64,000 nucleotides of DNA from Hemerocallis citrina. Its lineage: Eukaryota > Streptophyta > Magnoliopsida > Asparagales > Asphodelaceae. The stretch covers positions 111,235,549 through 111,299,548 of the forward strand of contig CM030368.1 of the NCBI GenBank assembly GCA_017893485.1, given 5' to 3'. The translations under genes and the position numbers were made by a program. Of the stretch, positions 23,776 to 33,688 are shown one piece after another. Positions within the stretch are counted from its first letter, which is position 1. Every line of letters starts with the position of its first letter. The notes below the pieces were generated by a model. It was given only the letters and a program-made list of their open reading frames with translations. It was not told the origin of the DNA and searched no databases.

Positions 23776-25266
23776 GTTGTGCTCGTCTAGGGTGATATTG
23801 TTTCCCTAAGGGCTATCGACCATCAAGACATATGTTTTCTTACCCTAAGGAACTGTGGAGGAGTCGCTCCTTGTGTACCGTCGAATCTTAACCAGGGTAG
23901 GTTGATCGAGGACCGGAGTATAGACGGAATTCAAGTTTAGGGTAGCGGCATGCATGTATATTCGCACGGCCGAGGTCTTGGATCGATGGGCCAGGAACCG
24001 GATCCCGAAGGATTCTGGTGAGTCTAGGTTGAGCAGCCTAGTAGAGTTGTCTTGCGAAGCCTAATTTAAGGCCTAGCATGTTATGTTTATAATATTATCG
24101 TCCCTAGGATTGTCGAGTCAGGGACATCATTAAGGTAGTGACTTATAAAGATCATTTTGCTCAGACCCTTGCCGAAAAGAGAGGAGTTGGTTGTAGGGGG
24201 CGCCTTACGACCAACTTGTCCCATGAAGCAGGCCTTAGGTGGTGATAGTGGGTTGTACCTTCCCGTCAAAGGGATACGCACGGTGCCGTCTCACAAGTTG
24301 AGGACACGGGTTGCGTATCTCGCGCTGTTAATTCCTGAAGTGCCGTGGCTGAGGGTGCCACAGGGTAGGCTTCGCGCTACCCTGCACTTGCGAGACCCCA
24401 GAGGGTGCCACAGGGTAGGCTTTGCGCTACCCTGCGTTTGCAAAATCCTATGATTTTGATTTTGGAATGACGATCGTCTGTTTTTTGAGTGAGGTCCGGT
24501 TAGCTGGGTAGTAGTGGCGAACATAGACACCACTGGCGTACTGCATCAGTGGGACATGACCACGTCTGCAACCTCATCAGTCACGTGTAGGTGTCAGGAA
24601 CAGGTTGTGTACAATTAGAAGTTCATAACGCGGGTTCAAATTCCTATATATGGAGAAACGGCTTGAGATGGGGTCGCATGTAGTATGGGTTGCATGTTGC
24701 TTCGGAGACTCGCTGACATTAGAATAGAAAGCATCCTAGTTTTATTAAATATCGCATTAGAGTCTAGTCATAGCACTCACAAACACTTAAACTACACCAA
24801 CACCATTGCCATGTTTTGTATGTTGTTTGGGAGATTCGCTGCTTTGATATCAGCCTTTAAGCATCAGTGAATACTGACGTCCCCACTTCCATAGGTACTG
24901 GATCGCCGAAGTACAAGGGCGAGATTCAGGAGGACTCAAGGCGAGGAAAGCAAGGAGTCAATGTCTTATTTAATTCCGCTGTAATATGTGTGTTGTTATC
25001 TCAAGTGAGAGTTACCAAGTATTGTTCTTCATTCCTTGTACTCTGATGTAAGATGTTGAAGGTTGTAATACTCGAGAATGTAAAGGTAGTATTGTAACTC
25101 TATTGTAATGTATTGCAGTTGTATAATGTTCAGACTTGTAATACATTGAGTGTTGAATAAAAAGTTTTAAATTCTCCTGTTTTCTGTGTATTGTGACTAA
25201 TTGAAGAAAAGGTCTTGGCTCGTATCTCGGTTTTCCCAGTATTGGAAATCGGGGCGCTACAGCTAT

Positions 25267-26029
25267 GTTCCTGACTCAGCAAAGAGTGATTTTGTTGAGC
25301 AGATGCAGAGGTTGGAGTTGGATGTGTTGTTGCCGAGTTCTGATCAGAGTTGTTTGGTGCTCCAGCTTCAGTCGTCTCTTGTGGAGCAGATCAAAGAGGC
25401 GCATGCGGGTGATGAGCAGTTGCAGGGTTTTCGAGTTGAGCTTGAGTCTGGTTCCAGAACGGACATGGTTATTCATGCTGATGGATCGCTTCGTTTTGGG
25501 TCCAGGTTGTGTATTCCGAAGGGTGAAGTTCGTCAGAGGTTGCTTGAGGAAGTCCACCAGTCATCGTATTCTATCCATCATGGAGGTACTAAGATGTATC
25601 GGGATTTGAAGCTTCATTTCTGGTGGCACGGTATGAAGAGGGCTATGGCTTAGTTTGTATTTCAGTATTTGATCTGCCAGTAGGTTAAGGCAGAGCATTA
25701 GAGGACCGCCGAACTTCTTCAACTGCTTCCCATTCTAGAGTGGAAGTGAAAACATATCACTATGGATTTTGTGACCGCTTTGCCGAGGAGTCCTAAGGGT
25801 CATAATGCTATTTGGGTGATTGTCGACCGATTGACAAAGAGTGCTCACTTCATCCCCTTCAGTGTTAGATAGTCTTCTGAGAGCCTAGCTGAGAAGTACA
25901 TGCAAGAGATCATCAGACTTTATGGGGTTCCAGTCAGTATTGTATCCGACAGGGATATAAGATTCAGATCTCAGTTTTGGGAGAGTCTTCAGAGTAGTTT
26001 GGGGAGTAAATTAAAGTACAGTACAGCTT
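25267..26029 (+). pseudogene. Element A integrase, N-terminal part
   Basis: It continues element A pol after the solo LTR. Visible are the linker (DQSCLVLQLQSSLVEQIKEA), the H2C2 finger region (HQSSYSIHHGGTKMY...LICQ, second His retained), [12 protein letters not shown], the first core motif [12 protein letters not shown] and the second Asp motif VSDRDIRF. It is interrupted just before the FHPQTDGQ/Glu motif by the copia insertion. Stops include TAG 25651, TAG 25681-25683 (CAG in B), TAG 25699-25701 (CAG in B), TGA 25747-25749 (TGG in B) and TAG 25869-25871 (CAG in B). Confidence 0.9.
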
Positions 26030-26354
26030 TGTTGGATCCTGTAGGCAAGACAAATAACACTAGAAAGGGGGGTGGGGTGGGGGGGGGGGTGAATAGTGTT
26101 GTTTAAAAAATTACTTAAGTAATTGATCTTTTCGAACTGTCCAGTCGACTGAAAATAAAGATACAGTCGACTATTGCGTCAGAGTAGAAAAGTATCTTAC
26201 TGAAGAGTTACTAGTCTGATCAGTGGACTTAGCGCGAAAATCTAGTCGACTTAGCAGACAAGTTTTCGAAATAAAACATAGTAAAATTGAAATTGCAAGT
26301 TGAGAAAATACAACCACGACAGAGTCAATCACAGAGTACACAACGATGTATCCT
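26030..26354 (-). mobile_element. Truncated 3' LTR of the copia element
   Basis: Collinear with 29406-29720, including the G-run near 26070 and the AGTCGACT words. It stops at GATGTATCC (about 26354), where integrase sequence begins. This is the deletion junction. Confidence 0.9.
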
Positions 26355-27086
26355 TGTTAAAATGAAACATTTGTATCCAAATACTTTAAAATAAGATACT
26401 TTAGAAATTCTTTCAAAAAATAGTTCATAACAAGTTTTCTTAAACTTAGGCCCAATCAATATTCTTTTTAAAACATAACATGCTGTAGAAACAGCTTCAG
26501 CCCAAAAGTATTTAGGAAAATTGCTTTCAACAAGCATAGTACGTGCACACTCTTGCAATGTCCTATTCTTTCTTTCGACCACTCCATTTTGTGGTGAAGC
26601 TCTAGGAAATGCAAACGAATGTGTTATACCATTCTTGTTGCAATATTCTGAAAACGTTTCATTCTCAAATTCTCTACCATGATCACTTCTAATAGTGACT
26701 ATGGTTAGAGATTTTTGATTTTGAATTCGTTTACAAAAATTTGCAAATTCTTCAAAAGCATCATACTTATGTTTTAAAAGAAAACCCATTTAAATCTTGA
26801 AAAATTATTTACTAAAACAAATACATATATACTTTTACTTAAAGAAGCGACTCTAGTAGGACCAAATAAATCCATATGGATTAATTACTCTAGTAGGACC
26901 AAAAAAATCCATATGGCTTAATTCGAGAGGCCTACTAGTAGAAATCATTTCTTTTGTCTTAAAAGTAGATTTGACTTGTTTTCCTAGTTGACATGCATCA
27001 CATAACTTATCTTTCTTAAAAGATAGTCTTGGCAGTTCTTTAACTAGGTTGTACTTAGACAATTTAGCAATATTTTTCATATTCAC
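26355..27086 (-). pseudogene. Copia integrase (GAG-pre-integrase and core)
   Basis: On the minus strand: the HHCC finger remnant (KLCDACQLGKQVKSTF), the core start SHMDFFGPTR, then a 37-bp direct duplication (26851-26887 repeated from 26888) that shifts frame, and the core. The canonical VDDFSR motif reads VNNFSR (26804-26809), so the first catalytic Asp is lost. The later IRSDHGREFEN and GVVERKNRTLQE motifs (Asp and Glu) remain, followed by FPKYFWAEAVSTACYV. The frame runs straight into LTR sequence at 26354, leaving no reverse transcriptase. Confidence 0.9.
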
Positions 27087-27133
27087 ATGGCCAAGTCTCT
27101 TATGCCAAAGCCAAAAATCATTGTTAGAAGCTA

Positions 27134-27515
27134 CTAAACAAACATATTAGAGAATTCATTGGTTTTTAAACATAATTCATAGATGTTATTTTTCCTAAAT
27201 CCTTGAAAAATTACTTTTTTCATGGAAGAATCATAAATTAAACATGCATCTTTTTCAAAAACAATTTTATATTCCTTTCCACATAATTGGATAATACTTA
27301 ACAGATTATGCTTAAGACCACTAATAAGAAAAACTTCTTCTATAGTAGGGGTAGTGTTCTTACTGACCATGCCTATTCCAATAACCTTCCTTTTGTTGTT
27401 GTCACCGAATGTGACTGTTCCTCCATCTATTTCTTGTATGGAAGAAAGAAGGTTAGCATGACAAGTCATATGCTTGGGGCATCCGTTGTCAAGTATCCAA
27501 CGTTCTCTTTTAGGT
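27134..27515 (-). pseudogene. Copia protease region
   Basis: An aspartic protease entry motif, RWILDNGCPKHMTC, is encoded at about 27470-27505. The family motif is D-S/T-G; here the codons at 27482-27493 give Leu-Asp-Asn-Gly, so Ser/Thr is Asn. It is followed by GGTVTFGDNNKRKVIGIG and FLISGLKHNLLSI, the usual region linking protease and integrase in copia Pol. A frame break separates it from the integrase finger. Confidence 0.88.
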
Positions 27516-28077
27516 ACCTATAAAATAATCATTGTGAATATGGTACCCTTTTCATTGGGTCCGAAAGGGATTAGTTTTTGGGAAGCTAAACCCAAAGTGA
27601 GTTTGATTTACCACCAAAAGCGGGAATATAATTTACAGAATTACATACATTAAGAACATAAGAATTTATATAAGTAATTCTATCGTTTAGACTCAGATTG
27701 ACTGGGACCCAAATGTTTTTAGTCTGTCCAGTCGACTTTATTGTACCTTTCAGTCGACTGTTATGAGAAGCCAGTCAACTGGGAGGTGAAATAGGTCGAC
27801 TTATCTGAGATTTCGGTCACTTTAAATAGGAATCCAAACTTCTGGACAGACTACTGAAATTAGGGTTCAATCGACTGATCTGAACTACAGAATTACTATT
27901 TTCTTGGAAAACAACAGTTTTTGGTTTCTAAAAAAACTCATATAATTTGCTCTTAACACTAGAAATAGAATCAGTCTTATTACTAGTAGTATTCTTAGAA
28001 ACATGATGTTTCTCAAGAGACTTGAAAACCAAGTCCAAATTTCTTATTGGATTGAACTTAATTTTGGAAAACTTCAT

Positions 28078-29279
28078 TTAAATTCTCCTTTTCTTTGTTA
28101 AACTTTGATAAATTTTTGGGTATCTCTTCATAATTTTTTTAAGAGATACAAGATCTTTATCCAAATTAGAAAGTCGAGAATTTAACAACTTGACTTCAAC
28201 ATTTAAGTAGAGATTCTCTTGAGAAAGTGTTTGATTGACTTTCTCTAAGTTTTTAAGTCTAACTTTCTCCTTCTTAAGTTCTTGAAAAACCTCATTGAAA
28301 GCATCTAATAAGTCATTTGAATCAAAGTTATTACTTACTTCATTTTGTGTGGCCACGAAACATACGTTCGCAACTTCGTTTGACTCCTCATTCTTTTCTT
28401 CCGATGAAGAGTCGCTATCGTCCCAAGTTGCTTGGTATGCCTTCTTGTTCTTCATATACTTGTTCTTTGTGTACTTGTCCTTCTTGAAGTTAGGAGCCTT
28501 TCCTTTTGATTTCGCATTCTAATGGGCAATCATTCTTCATATGACCTGTTTTGTTACACTTGAAACAAGTGGGAAGTTCATTAGTATCTTTAAATTTGGA
28601 TTAAATTTACATTTTCTAAGAAACTTCTTGAACTTTCTAGTGAACATGGCTATCTCTTCTTCATCTTCTTCTTCATCTTCGGAGTCCGACATAGCCTTGA
28701 AAGCGAGTGTCTTCTTCTTTGATGTTGAGGTTCTTCCTTCTTGCGTTCTTCAAGTTGTACTTCATATGGCATATGATTTTTCACAAGATTCTCAAGAGAA
28801 AGTTTTGTTAAATTGTTGGCTTCTTCTATGGCGATGGTCTTCTTCTTCCATTCAGAGGTTAGGGCATGAAGAACTTTCCTCACCATTTCTGCTTGAGTGT
28901 ACGTTTTTTCAAGAGCCACAAGAGAATTTGTAATGTCCGTGAACCGTGTTATCATATCTGACACATTCTCGTTCTCCTTCATACGAAACATCTCGAACCT
29001 GTGAACAAGAACATATATCTTAGATTCTTTAACTTTATTAGTACCTTCATGAGTTACCTCGAGTGTGTGTCAAATTTGATACGCTGTTGTTGCATTGGAC
29101 ACACGATTGAACTCCTCTTTGGTAAGAGCACAGAATAGAGCATTCATCGCCTTTGCATTGTTCATTGTGTTGCCCATTATTTCATCGTTCCATTGTGCAT
29201 ATGGAATTGTTGGAGCAGTGTATTCTGTCTCAATCATGTTCCAAATCTCATAGTTGATGGACTGAAGGTAGATCTTCAT
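28078..29279 (-). pseudogene. Copia gag
   Basis: Three blocks in order on the minus strand match the UBN2-type copia Gag: MKIYLQSINYEIWNMIE...KAMNALFCALTKEEFNRVS (29279-29070), MFRMKENENVSDMITRFTDI... (28991-28650), and a CCHC zinc knuckle CFKCNKTGHMKNDC (28567-28526). An acidic/coiled-coil tail follows (DSDSSSEEKNEES, then ELKKEKVRLKNLEKV, 28455-28078). Frameshifts and stops separate the blocks. It begins about 110 bp after the primer site, as expected. Confidence 0.88.
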
Positions 29280-29390
29280 TCTACACTTTCAATAGTTATT
29301 GTTTGTTCCATCGAATAGCGGTGGCCTTTGTGTGGATTGGCCTTCATGGTATTGGCTTGCATTTGAAGTAGATTCCATTGCACTCAACCA

Positions 29391-29405
29391 GACTCTGATA
29401 CCATG
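29391..29405 (-). promoter_or_regulatory. Copia primer binding site
   Basis: Minus-strand CATGGTATCAGAGTC, the initiator tRNA-Met site, adjoining the LTR edge at 29406. Confidence 0.92.
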
Positions 29406-29723
29406 TGTTGGATCTTGCAGGCAAGGCAAATAACACTAGAGGGGGGGGGGGGGTGAATAGTGTTGTTTAAAAAATTACTTAAGAAATTGAACTTTTCGAA
29501 CTGTCCAGTCGACTAAAAATAGAGATACAGTCGACTGTTGCGTCAGAGTAGAAGAGTATCTTACTGAAGAGTTACTAGTCGGATCAGTCGACTTAGCGCG
29601 GAAATTCAGTCGACTTACCAGATAAGTTTTCGAAATAAAACACAGTATCATTAAAATTGCAAGTTGAGAAAATACAACCACCACAGAGTCAATCACAGAG
29701 AACATAGCGATGTATCCTGGTTC
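29406..29723 (-). mobile_element. Copia 5' LTR, inner part
   Basis: It starts TGTTGGATCTTG on the plus strand, carries a 14-base G run, and is cut at 29723 by element C (TSD GGTTC 29719-29723). It continues at 41481. Confidence 0.92.
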
Positions 29724-30070
29724 TGTAATACCCCGATTTTCATTTATGAAAATTATTATTTTATTTTTGCACGTATTGTGCACGTGCAATTTTTATGTAG
29801 TATAAAATCTTATAATCATTTTCATTATGGATAATGTGTATATATATATGTATATGTGTTCTTTAATTGTTTTTATAAAGGCCAATTTTTCTTCAAATAA
29901 GCATAAGTCTTTTTAGCCCAAATCTAATTTATTTTGTAAACCATTATTTGGCCCATTAATTAAAGCCCATGAATTTATTTTTCCCTTTTATCACAACTTG
30001 TAATGTAGACTACTTTTATAAGAGTATTTTTATAAAATGTACAACTTTTTATATGGAGAACTAATGAATG

Positions 30071-30093
30071 CACGTGCATTGCACGTACACGTG
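30071..30093 (+). promoter_or_regulatory. Paired G-boxes upstream of the LTR promoter
   Basis: CACGTG at 30071-30076 and 30088-30093, about 180-200 bp before the TATA box. The 3' LTR has three (38552, 38569, 38586) through duplication of a 17-bp unit. CACGTG is a well-known plant bZIP/bHLH site. Confidence 0.6.
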
Positions 30094-30266
30094 CATGAAG
30101 CACACTATGGGCCGGTTTTGAATGGAGAGAAAAGGAAAAAGAGAAGTGGAGTTTTGGGTGGTAGTTGTTTGGATCATGGTTGGTTACTACAACTTCTCCT
30201 TAAATCCTAGCCTTTTATCTTTAACTCCTAGATTAATCCTAACCCTTCATTTGCTCCAATTTTTAG

Positions 30267-30274
30267 TATAAATA
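30267..30274 (+). promoter_or_regulatory. TATA box of the element C 5' LTR
   Basis: TATAAATA followed by a run of C. It lies in the LTR third expected for a promoter. Confidence 0.8.
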
Positions 30275-31190
30275 CCCCCCCCCCCCTAGCCTAGTTATTC
30301 TTGCACTCTTCATTCTCCAAAAAACCTATAGTAGAAAATACATTTGTTAGTAGTACATTATTAGAAGGAAGTGAGATAAAAGATTGAGAGTTTGTGGGTG
30401 AGTTGTGCTTGCAACCAAGGAAGGCCGGCATCACATAGGAGCTCACGAGATTGCATCTTTTGAGGCTCGGTTTTGCACATCAAGGAGGAGGAGGAACACT
30501 CTTTTGGCAAGCTCGTGAAGGACTCTTTTGTTTAGGAGGTGTTGCAAATTTTGTTCTCTCCAAATAAGGTGGGTGATTTTCCATATTTCTAATTAGATAT
30601 CATGCTAAGATTGATTGAAATGATAATGCATGAAAGTGATTAATAAGAGTACACTTAATGGGAAAAATGACTTATTAGTTGATTGAATTGATGCTAAATA
30701 GATTGCATGTTATTCCGTCATGAATCTTAAGTTGTATGTGAATTGTTTGTAGCTATGGAATGCTTGAATTAAAATTTGTTGTTAGTATCAAAACTAAATG
30801 CAAATGCTAGTAGATGAAATTGTTGCTTTATGTGATTAGATGGACTTTTGTGATAATGTTTAGAATAAGTAACTTGAAATATGTTTTTGGGTTTGTAAAA
30901 GGAAAATAAATAGGGAATTGATATAGGAAATATTAATGTTAAGTTGTATAAGAAATGTCAAAATGAGATGTGATAGTAGTAGTATACAATTTAAATTAAT
31001 TGTATCAAAAATATGTGTTAATTACGGGAAAAATTATTTTTTAAAATTACTGGAGTATCAAATATTGTTTAAATGGATAGTCTGGAGATTTAGTGAAAGC
31101 AAAACTAAAATAAGAGCTTTGAACATCGAAATGTTCTAATTGAACAGAGAATTGATTGAAACAAAATTCGAGTTGTAGTTGAGACAACTT

Positions 31191-31283
31191 GAGCCTATAG
31201 CTCAAGTGGTCGGTAGGCTCTTTAGCGCTACAGTGGCGCGATGTAAGTGGTCGAGGTTGCTGGTTCAATTCTTGAGAACACCA
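31191..31283 (+). other. tRNA-like module 1 (A box/B box) in LTR
   Basis: A-box-like TAGCTCAAGTGG (31198-31209) and B-box-like GGTTCAATTCT (31262-31272), ending ACACCA. The start GAGCCTA pairs with TAGGCTC 16 nt later. Distance from A box to B box is 64 bp, as in tRNA genes with a long variable arm or an intron. It is not a functional tRNA by eye. Confidence 0.55.
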
Positions 31284-31364
31284 ATCTTTTTATGTGCATT
31301 TAAAATCTAATCAATTTTCAGTCCGAGAGCATTTAAGTCTCTGACCTTTCCTTATATTGATGAA

Positions 31365-31436
31365 CACAAGTAGCCCAGTGGCTAGTGTGCGTGGTTGGTT
31401 TCCCTTGGGTCACTGGTTCGAATCCTGGCTTGGCCA
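31365..31436 (+). other. tRNA-like module 2 (A box/B box) in LTR
   Basis: TAGCCCAGTGG (31371-31381) and GGTTCGAATCC (31415-31425). The 44-bp spacing equals that of an intronless tRNA gene, and the B box is a perfect match to GGTTCGANTCC. The stems of a cloverleaf are only partly paired. Confidence 0.6.
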
Positions 31437-32174
31437 GAATATTACATTTTTTTGAAAAAATGATTTTGTGGGTTTCTTGAGGTGTAAAAATTATGAAAAA
31501 ATACTATTGTTATTCAAAATTCATGTGAGACCTATGAAAATTAATTAGGAGTTATTGGAAGGAAATAAAGTATATTTTGGGAATAAAAGTATAGTTAGAA
31601 CTATAGCTTTACACTCTTATATTTCATGAAAAATGTGTTTTTCATAGAAAATTGAGATAAGTGCTAGAAAAGAAAATTTTGAAAGAAAGAAAGTATATGT
31701 TGTGAAGTTTGTATGAGTTATTCTTATTAAAGAATAGTGTGACAATAGTGAGTGGTGAATATTCACTTTGACTATATATTTGGGGATATGATTTTAATGT
31801 GGAAATAAAGGTTGGTTATGAAATACATGATGTATAATTGAACTCCATATATGGTTATTGACTCATGAAAAGTTTAGAAATCATGTGATTGGAAAAGAGA
31901 AATATTATTGAGTGAGAACTCAAATATGTGAATTTGTGAAATGAAATTGAAAATTAGGGTTTAGCCAAAACTCATCCCGGCAAGTGAAAAGTGATGAAAT
32001 ATGATTATTGACATTGAAGAGACCAAGTTTGGGTCGTGTGAAATGAAAATAATAAGACCGATAGTAGTGCGAGGGCTAACTCTAAGAGATTGATTTTGTT
32101 CATGATTTCATCATAATTAAGGATTAGTTACATAGCGAAGATGTGATGAAAGTAAGAGAAAAACATTGAGTATG

Positions 32175-32600
32175 AGGGCCATTGGATTGGCGGCGAGAGA
32201 GTATCCCACGATGTCCCATGATGAGTCATGATAGGGCGTGGATACTGCTCCAGAGTACCGTCCCGGTGGCGACGCTTATGGGTTGTTTGACGACTGCGGG
32301 TGGTGTCATGTCTATGGTAGAAGCTGAATTACCACAGGATGCCTGCATGATGAGTCATGTGTCAGTGCGTTGGGATTCCCTCCAGGGTGCCTAGACATGA
32401 GTTCGTATGTCAGAAAACATCTAGGATACTTACCGTAGTTACAGTAGTGGATTAAGTCATGACGAGGGATTGAACCCTATAAAATGAATAACGATTAAGA
32501 GGCTTGCCCTCGGACCTATGTAGTATAGGATACATAGAATCCGAACAAGTGCGCTTTAGTATCATGTAATATAAATAACTGCATGGAGGACTAAGTACAC
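32175..32600 (+). repeat. Conserved 3' LTR block with paired TGAGTCA
   Basis: ATGATGAGTCATG occurs twice (TGAGTCA at 32222 and 32351). The block is shared with 40645, 58790 and, more distantly, 17265. TGAGTCA is a bZIP (GCN4-like) site. Confidence 0.65.
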
Positions 32601-33006
32601 AATCACAACACGACATCAATAGGGTATTCCCTTTAGTTTGATAAGTGACAAGTTTGTGTTTGTTAAATATGGAAAATCAGTTATACTGTTTCCGGCATAG
32701 AGGGGATGGTCGTGTATAGTGTTCGTCGGTTGAATAAACTGACGTACCCACAGTTTTGTATGCAGGGTAAATTACATGATAAAGATTAAAGGAGAAATGA
32801 TGCTTAGAGATTATTCAAATGTGGATGTACCTTTATATAAATGTTGTAAATTTGCTTTCGCAGTAAAATGTATAGTGTAAAGATTTCTATGTAACTCTGA
32901 TGTAAAGTTAAAAGTTTTAAATTTCTTGTAAAATTGTACGGAAGAAGTGTAAAGATCCTGTGGAATCTCGAATTCAGTGTATTTTGGAATTCGGGGCATT
33001 ACAGAG

Positions 33007-33020
33007 TGATATCAGAGCCA
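33007..33020 (+). promoter_or_regulatory. Element C primer binding site
   Basis: TGATATCAGAGCCA, an initiator tRNA-Met site with one change, three bases after the LTR. Confidence 0.92.
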
Positions 33021-33161
33021 CGCTTCACACTAGTACAAATTTATAAGGAACGACACCCTAGAAGTGGACATTAGAGTGTTTGTTGAGTCTAGAGATTTAA
33101 ATGTAAGTTACTTACATTTGTGTTGCTCTATGACTTATGCTTCTTCCTCCCTATTTCTAAG

Positions 33162-33584
33162 ATGGCTGATCACTTCGACCCTGCTAGAGATGACAATTGG
33201 CATATCATAAAGGAAGATTACTATCCTGGACAAGCAGATTCTGTGGAAGAGTACTACCCAGGGCAAGAAGACTCCGACGGAGAGGAATGGCCTGAGTCCC
33301 GAGAGATCACTCCACCTCCGGACTCATCTGATGACTCTTCTGACGAAGAAGAGGAACCAGTTCCAAGTAGTCTTGTGATATCTCTTCAGAGACAGGTAGA
33401 AACACTGGGGGAGAGAGTTGGACTATTGGAGGCTCGGTTGGCAAAGCGCAAGGACGATTTTGCAGTTCTCAGTCATCGTGTATGGGAACTCGAGAAGATG
33501 AAAAATATGACCGATGTGCTGAAGGAAGAAATTGAAGAACTACGGGGAGAGCTTCGTGAAGCCAAGAGGAACCGTAAGAGTTAG
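33162..33584 (+). CDS. Extra ORF ahead of gag: acidic plus coiled-coil protein
   Basis: An intact 140-codon ORF whose ATG (MADHFDPARDDNW) follows an excellent 3' splice-site sequence by zero bases. An upstream in-frame GTG at 33120 is less likely. Residues 1-70 are acidic, with a duplicated YYPGQ.DS motif and runs of Asp/Glu/Ser/Pro. Residues about 75-137 form a predicted coiled coil (VETLGERVGLLEARL... EEIEELRGELREAKR). It lies between the primer site and gag, 104 bp before the gag ATG and in another frame. I do not recognise a family. It could be a detached Gag N-terminus or an accessory protein. It has no disruption, although pol has several. I found no in-phase acceptor that would join it to gag. 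Confidence 0.65.
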   Translation: MADHFDPARDDNWHIIKEDYYPGQADSVEEYYPGQEDSDGEEWPESREITPPPDSSDDSSDEEEEPVPSSLVISLQRQVETLGERVGLLEARLAKRKDDFAVLSHRVWELEKMKNMTDVLKEEIEELRGELREAKRNRKS

Positions 33585-33688
33585 ACCATTGTATCGTCTA
33601 CTGCTTTCATTTTGATGTCAAAAATGTTTTGAATTCGAATATATAAAGTTTGAAGTTCAATGAAATGGAAATATTGACTTAAAAGTTC

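Larger units (their letters stand above)
19867..25261 (+). mobile_element. Solo LTR, 5.4 kb, third gypsy type
   Basis: TGTAATATCCCGG...GGGGCGCTACA flanked by the TSD GCTAT (19862-19866 and 25262-25266); removing it joins element A's pol exactly as in element B. It has no coding motifs. It carries a TATA box at 20470, A/G-rich leader sequence, then four successive repeat arrays that account for much of its length. The great length and array content suggest growth by internal repeat expansion. Confidence 0.92.
29724..33003 (+). mobile_element. 5' LTR of element C
   Basis: It contains CACGTG boxes (29781, 30071, 30088), TATAAATA with a C-run (30267), a leader of about 300 nt ending at AAG|GTGGGT (30569), two tRNA-like modules (31191-31283, 31365-31436), and a conserved 3' block with two TGAGTCA sites 129 bp apart (32222, 32351). 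Confidence 0.95.
30569..33161 (+). other. Candidate leader intron of element C
   Basis: The donor AAATAAG|GTGGGT at 30569 lies about 300 bp after the TATA box and is conserved in all four C-type LTRs. A strong acceptor, TCTTCCTCCCTATTTCTAAG, ends at 33161, exactly one base before an ATG. The predicted intron (2593 bp) removes the rest of the LTR and the primer site from a messenger RNA. This is inference from sites only. Confidence 0.4.

Noticed and set aside
24633..24643. Single B-box-like GGTTCAAATTC in the 5.4-kb LTR
   Set aside because: No A box at tRNA spacing and no partner module; could be chance.
31191..31436. Functional tRNA genes
   Set aside because: A and B boxes are good, but acceptor, anticodon and T stems do not pair well enough for a cloverleaf; called tRNA-like only.
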